Shown: positions 23,664 to 26,463 of the stretch, piece after piece
Numbering within the stretch: position 1 is the first letter of the stretch
How the letters are laid out: the number at the start of each line of letters is the position of its first letter
NCBI GenBank assembly: GCA_018715025.1
Contig: DVMK01000095.1
Coordinates: forward strand, 1 to 26,463
Source: Candidatus Caccousia avistercoris
GTDB taxonomy: Bacteria > Bacillota > Clostridia > Oscillospirales > Acutalibacteraceae
DNA: 26,463 nucleotides
Direction: 5' to 3'
The notes under the pieces: model-generated
What the model was told of the DNA's origin: nothing
The model's input: only the letters and a program-made list of their open reading frames with translations
Databases searched by the model: none
Position numbers and translations under genes: made by a program

Positions 23664-24800
23664 TCAGTGGCGGAACAAAGAAAGCCGCCGGATGTCGATG
23701 ACGTGCTTGGGGCACATTTCATGGCAGCAATAGCAGCGGATGCACTTGTCATAGTGAATGACCGCCTTTCGGTTCTCAATAGTGATGGTGTGCTGGGGGC
23801 AGCTTTCGGCGCACTTGCCGCAGCCCACGCACTGGGCCGTGCGGATTTTCGGCACCGGCGTGGCCAGCCGGGCAGCCAGAGGGCGCAAAAACCCGGGCAG
23901 GCGGGCGATGAAGTCCGCCGGCTTGGATTCCGGCATCCGGAAATCCGGAACCCGGAAAGCGGCGGCCGGCTGCTGCAAAAAGCGCAGCTCCTCCGGGCTG
24001 CGGGGGCACAGGCCCCGCTCCATGGCGGAGCGCAGGGGGTACACCGTATTGGGATCCATCCCGATGATTTGGGTGCAGGCCAGATCCGCCGCGTAGGGGC
24101 TGCGGCTGGCCAGCAGCGCCCCCACCGGGCGGGGGCTGCCCCCGGTGGGGCCGTTGCCTTCCATGGCAACCACCGCATCCACCACGCACAGGGCCGGGTG
24201 CAGCGCCTGGCACAGGTCGGTGATCATGGCGCCGAAAGCCTCTTTTTCCGGGAAGCGGCAGTGAAGCTCCGGCTTCATTAGCCCCGGCACCGCGCCGAAC
24301 ATATTCTTCACCCCGGCGCTCAGGCCCATCATACAGTGGGTTTTCAGCTTGCACACATCCACAATCAGGTCTGCCTCCAGCAGGGGGCGGATCACCTGGA
24401 AGGAATGGCACAGCTTTGCCTGGGGGGCCTTCAGCTCCCCCCAGGAGCAGTCCAGGTTCAGGGCGGCCCCGTACTTTTCTGCGGCAGAACAGCCAGAGCC
24501 CTCGTACACGGCCTTCAGCAGCACAGGGGTGTAGGGGCCGCCGGGGCTTTCCGCCACAGTCACCGAGGCCCCCAGCTCTTTGAGAAGCGAAACCACGGCG
24601 CAGATGACGGAGGGGTGGGTCACCGCCCCTTCCTCTGGGGAGGAACGGGTCACCAGGTTTGGCTTGACCGCCACCCTACAGCCGGGCTTCACCAGCTCCT
24701 CCACCCGCAGAAGGCGAAACTGCTCTGCCAGCACGGCCCGCACCGTCTCATATTCATAGCTGCCGCAGGGGGCGGCGCACACCTCCGCAGGCTCTCTCAT
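23664..24800 (-). CDS. DUF362 protein with C-terminal two-cluster ferredoxin domain
   Basis: This 378-residue protein has an N-terminal DUF362 domain (about 1-300) with conserved VAVKPNLV, DVCKLKTHCMMGLSAGVKNMFG and MEGNGPTGG segments, followed by a bacterial ferredoxin-like domain. Two CxxCxxCxxxCP clusters are present: C324/C327/C330/C334 and C353/C356/C359/C363, with an extra cysteine at 358. The fusion should bind two [4Fe-4S] clusters and transfer electrons, but the substrate of DUF362 proteins is unknown to me. There is no signal peptide, so it is probably cytoplasmic. Its ATG overlaps the aminotransferase stop by 4 nt and ispE begins 12 nt after its stop. Whether it serves amino-acid metabolism or the MEP route cannot be decided from sequence. 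Confidence 0.9.
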   Translation of the reverse strand: MREPAEVCAAPCGSYEYETVRAVLAEQFRLLRVEELVKPGCRVAVKPNLVTRSSPEEGAVTHPSVICAVVSLLKELGASVTVAESPGGPYTPVLLKAVYEGSGCSAAEKYGAALNLDCSWGELKAPQAKLCHSFQVIRPLLEADLIVDVCKLKTHCMMGLSAGVKNMFGAVPGLMKPELHCRFPEKEAFGAMITDLCQALHPALCVVDAVVAMEGNGPTGGSPRPVGALLASRSPYAADLACTQIIGMDPNTVYPLRSAMERGLCPRSPEELRFLQQPAAAFRVPDFRMPESKPADFIARLPGFLRPLAARLATPVPKIRTAQCVGCGKCAESCPQHTITIENRKAVIHYDKCIRCYCCHEMCPKHVIDIRRLSLFRH

Positions 24801-25972
24801 GGGCGCAGCTCCTGCAGGAAGTGCTCGATGCGGGAGAGCGCCTCTGTAATGTGCTTGATGGAGTAGGAGTAGGACACCCGGACGAAGCCCTCGCCGCAGT
24901 CCCCGAAGGCGTTGCCGGGCACCACGGCCACCCGCTCTGCGTAGATGAGCCTTTCACAGAATTCCTCGCTGGAAAGCCCGGTGCTTTTTACGCAGGGGAA
25001 CACATAGAAGGCCCCCTCCGGCTCAAAGCAGGGCAGGCCCATGCGGTTGAAGCCGTCCACAATCAGGCGGCGGCGCATGTCGTACTGCTCCCGCATATTT
25101 TCAATGTCGCCGTCCCCGTTTTTCATGGCCTCTATGGCGGCGTACTGCGCGGTGGTGGGGGCGCTCATGATGCCGTACTGGTGCAGCTTCGTCATCTGGC
25201 CCACAATCTCCTTCGGCCCCATGGCGTAGCCAAGCCGCCAGCCCGTCATGGCGAAGGCCTTGGAAAAGCCGTTCACCACCACGGTGCGCTCCTGCATGCC
25301 CTCAATCTCCGCAAAGCTTACGTGGGAGGTTTCCCCGTACGTGAGCTCGCTGTAGATTTCGTCGGAGAGCACCATAAGATCATATTTTTTCACAATCTCC
25401 GCCACCGCGTTCAGGTCGGCCCGGCGCATGACGGCCCCGGTGGGGTTGTTGGGGTAGGGCAGCACCAGCAGCTTGGTGCGGGGGGTGATCTTCTCCTCAA
25501 TCTCCTGGGGGGTAAGGCGGAACTTGTTTTCCGCCTTTGTCTCAATCACCACCGGCACGCCCCCCGCCATGCTGGCCAGGGGCACATAGCACACAAAGCT
25601 GGGCTGGGGCACCAGCACCTCGTCGCCGGGGCTGAGCAGGGTGCGGAAGCACAGGTCGATGGCCTCGCTGCCGCCCACGGTGACAAGCACCTGCGTCTTG
25701 GGGTCGTACTCCACCCGGTACTTGCGGCGGAACCAGCGGGCAATTTCCTCCCGCAGGGCGGCGAAGCCCCGGTTCGGGCTGTACCAGGTTTTTCCGTCCT
25801 CCAGCGAGCGGATGCCCTCCTGGCGCACATGCCAGGGGGTGACAAAGTCCGGCTCGCCGATGGAGAGGGAGATCACGTTATCCATTTCGTTGGCGATGTC
25901 AAAGAATTTCCGTATTCCGGAGGGGGGGATCGCCGTCACCTTCGGGTTCATCTTCTGCTGGTAATCAATCAC
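24797..25972 (-). CDS. PLP-dependent class I aminotransferase
   Basis: This fold-type I aminotransferase of 391 residues begins at GTG 25970-25972. The core reads MNPKVTAIPPSGIRKFFDIANEM, then SIGEPDF, the NPTG turn (about 176-179), SDEIYSELTY around 203-212 and the pyridoxal-phosphate lysine K238 in NGFSKAFAMTGWRLGY. A conserved C-terminal arginine (FVRVSYS) should bind the substrate carboxylate. GTG is favoured because GAGGGGGAG at 25981-25989 lies 8 nt upstream; the in-frame ATG at 26000-26002 has a GGAGG abutting it, with no spacing. The start overlaps the Lrp-family gene by 8 nt. The pairing with an Lrp regulator recalls the Bacillus alaR-alaT pair, so alanine or aromatic amino acid transamination is plausible, but specificity is not readable. 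Confidence 0.95.
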   Translation of the reverse strand: MIDYQQKMNPKVTAIPPSGIRKFFDIANEMDNVISLSIGEPDFVTPWHVRQEGIRSLEDGKTWYSPNRGFAALREEIARWFRRKYRVEYDPKTQVLVTVGGSEAIDLCFRTLLSPGDEVLVPQPSFVCYVPLASMAGGVPVVIETKAENKFRLTPQEIEEKITPRTKLLVLPYPNNPTGAVMRRADLNAVAEIVKKYDLMVLSDEIYSELTYGETSHVSFAEIEGMQERTVVVNGFSKAFAMTGWRLGYAMGPKEIVGQMTKLHQYGIMSAPTTAQYAAIEAMKNGDGDIENMREQYDMRRRLIVDGFNRMGLPCFEPEGAFYVFPCVKSTGLSSEEFCERLIYAERVAVVPGNAFGDCGEGFVRVSYSYSIKHITEALSRIEHFLQELRP

Positions 25973-26450
25973 AGAGCACGCTCCCCCTCTCGTCCCGCTC
26001 ATCCTCCGCGTTCAGCACCACGCCGCCGTCCTTATAGCGGGTGAGGATGAAATGGGTGGCTGTGGAGAGGACAGAGTCCAGCGTGGAAAGGCGCTTGGCC
26101 ACGAACAGGGCGATCTCCTGCATGCTCTTGCCGTTCACCCGCACCGCCAGGTCGAACCCGCCGGACATGAGGTACACGCTTTCCACCTCTTCAAACTGCA
26201 TAATCCGGTCGGCGATTTCGTCAAAGCCCCGGTCGCGCTTGGGGGTGACGCGCAGCTCAATAAGGGCGGAGGCCCGGTTGGCGTCAGCCTTTTCCCAGTT
26301 GATGAGCGCCTGGTACCCCCGGATGACCCCGGCTTTTTCGTAGGCGCTGATCTGGTTCTTCACCTCGTCCTCTGTGGTTCCCAGCATGACGGCCAGCTGC
26401 TCGCAGCTGAGCCGGGCGTTTTCCTGCAGAAGGGTCAATAATTTATCCAT
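25965..26450 (-). CDS. Lrp/AsnC-family transcriptional regulator
   Basis: This 161-residue regulator has an N-terminal winged helix-turn-helix (about residues 1-55; LLTLLQENARLSCEQLAVML and DEVKNQISAYEKAGVIRGY) and a C-terminal RAM ligand domain (about 65-140) with the VESVYLMSGGFDLAVRV strand pattern. Lrp proteins form dimers to octamers that sense amino acids. It overlaps the aminotransferase by 8 nt and probably controls that gene and itself. The ATG at 26448-26450 begins at the expected family N-terminus. Only 13 bases remain upstream in the window, and they show no strong Shine-Dalgarno; the promoter is outside. Confidence 0.93.
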   Translation of the reverse strand: MDKLLTLLQENARLSCEQLAVMLGTTEDEVKNQISAYEKAGVIRGYQALINWEKADANRASALIELRVTPKRDRGFDEIADRIMQFEEVESVYLMSGGFDLAVRVNGKSMQEIALFVAKRLSTLDSVLSTATHFILTRYKDGGVVLNAEDERDERGSVLCD

Positions 26451-26463
26451 ATTGTCTCACACG

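Noticed and set aside
23928..23960. Short CCGGA-rich tandem repeat in the DUF362 gene
   Set aside because: It lies in frame within coding sequence, gives a plausible linker (RVPDFRMPESK) and shows no regular unit, so it is codon-level coincidence.

Overview
The window is a compact, GC-rich stretch of bacterial core chromosome. All 21 genes I can support lie on the minus strand, so transcription runs from base 26463 down to base 1. Gene content points to a spore-forming member of the Clostridia: spoIIR, AddAB rather than RecBCD, folate-dependent TrmFO, PlsX, and an infC-rpmI-rplT operon that starts with an AUU codon behind a Firmicutes-type attenuator leader. The high GC content and gene order make an Oscillospirales-like gut or anaerobic lineage my best guess, but that is inference. 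I see no IS element, prophage, CRISPR array, tRNA or rRNA. No stretch longer than about 220 bases lacks a gene.

Layout in transcription order. (1) 26450-22818: an Lrp/AsnC regulator, a class I aminotransferase, a DUF362/ferredoxin protein and ispE, coupled by overlaps or short gaps. (2) 22739-15245: spoIIR behind a forespore-type promoter, then addB and addA, so the recombination nuclease sits downstream of a sporulation signal gene. (3) 15236-13811: a strong sigma-A promoter, an attenuator leader, infC, rpmI, rplT and a strong intrinsic terminator. (4) 13775-11843: a SpoU RNA methyltransferase overlapping dprA. (5) 11831-5470: a 21-nt inverted repeat next to a possible promoter, then topA, trmFO, plsX, rnc and an Elp3-like radical SAM gene, mostly with 4-nt overlaps or gaps of under 30 nt. 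(6) 5434-1: smc, then a sigma-A promoter, ftsY, rdgB and a truncated yhbY.

The genes serve translation and ribosome assembly (infC, rpmI, rplT, yhbY, rnc, the SpoU enzyme, trmFO), chromosome handling (topA, smc, addAB, dprA), membrane-protein targeting and phospholipid synthesis (ftsY, plsX), isoprenoid synthesis (ispE), nucleotide sanitation (rdgB) and sporulation (spoIIR). The order looks like several clusters known separately in Bacillus (infC-rpmI-rplT, dprA-topA-trmFO, plsX-rnc-smc-ftsY) joined end to end. I did not find a convincing new multi-gene system. The points most worth a second look are regulatory: two identical copies of the terminator arm in the infC leader, the long inverted repeat upstream of topA, and the sporulation-type promoter ahead of spoIIR-addBA. 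Nine of the 21 genes appear to start at a codon other than ATG.
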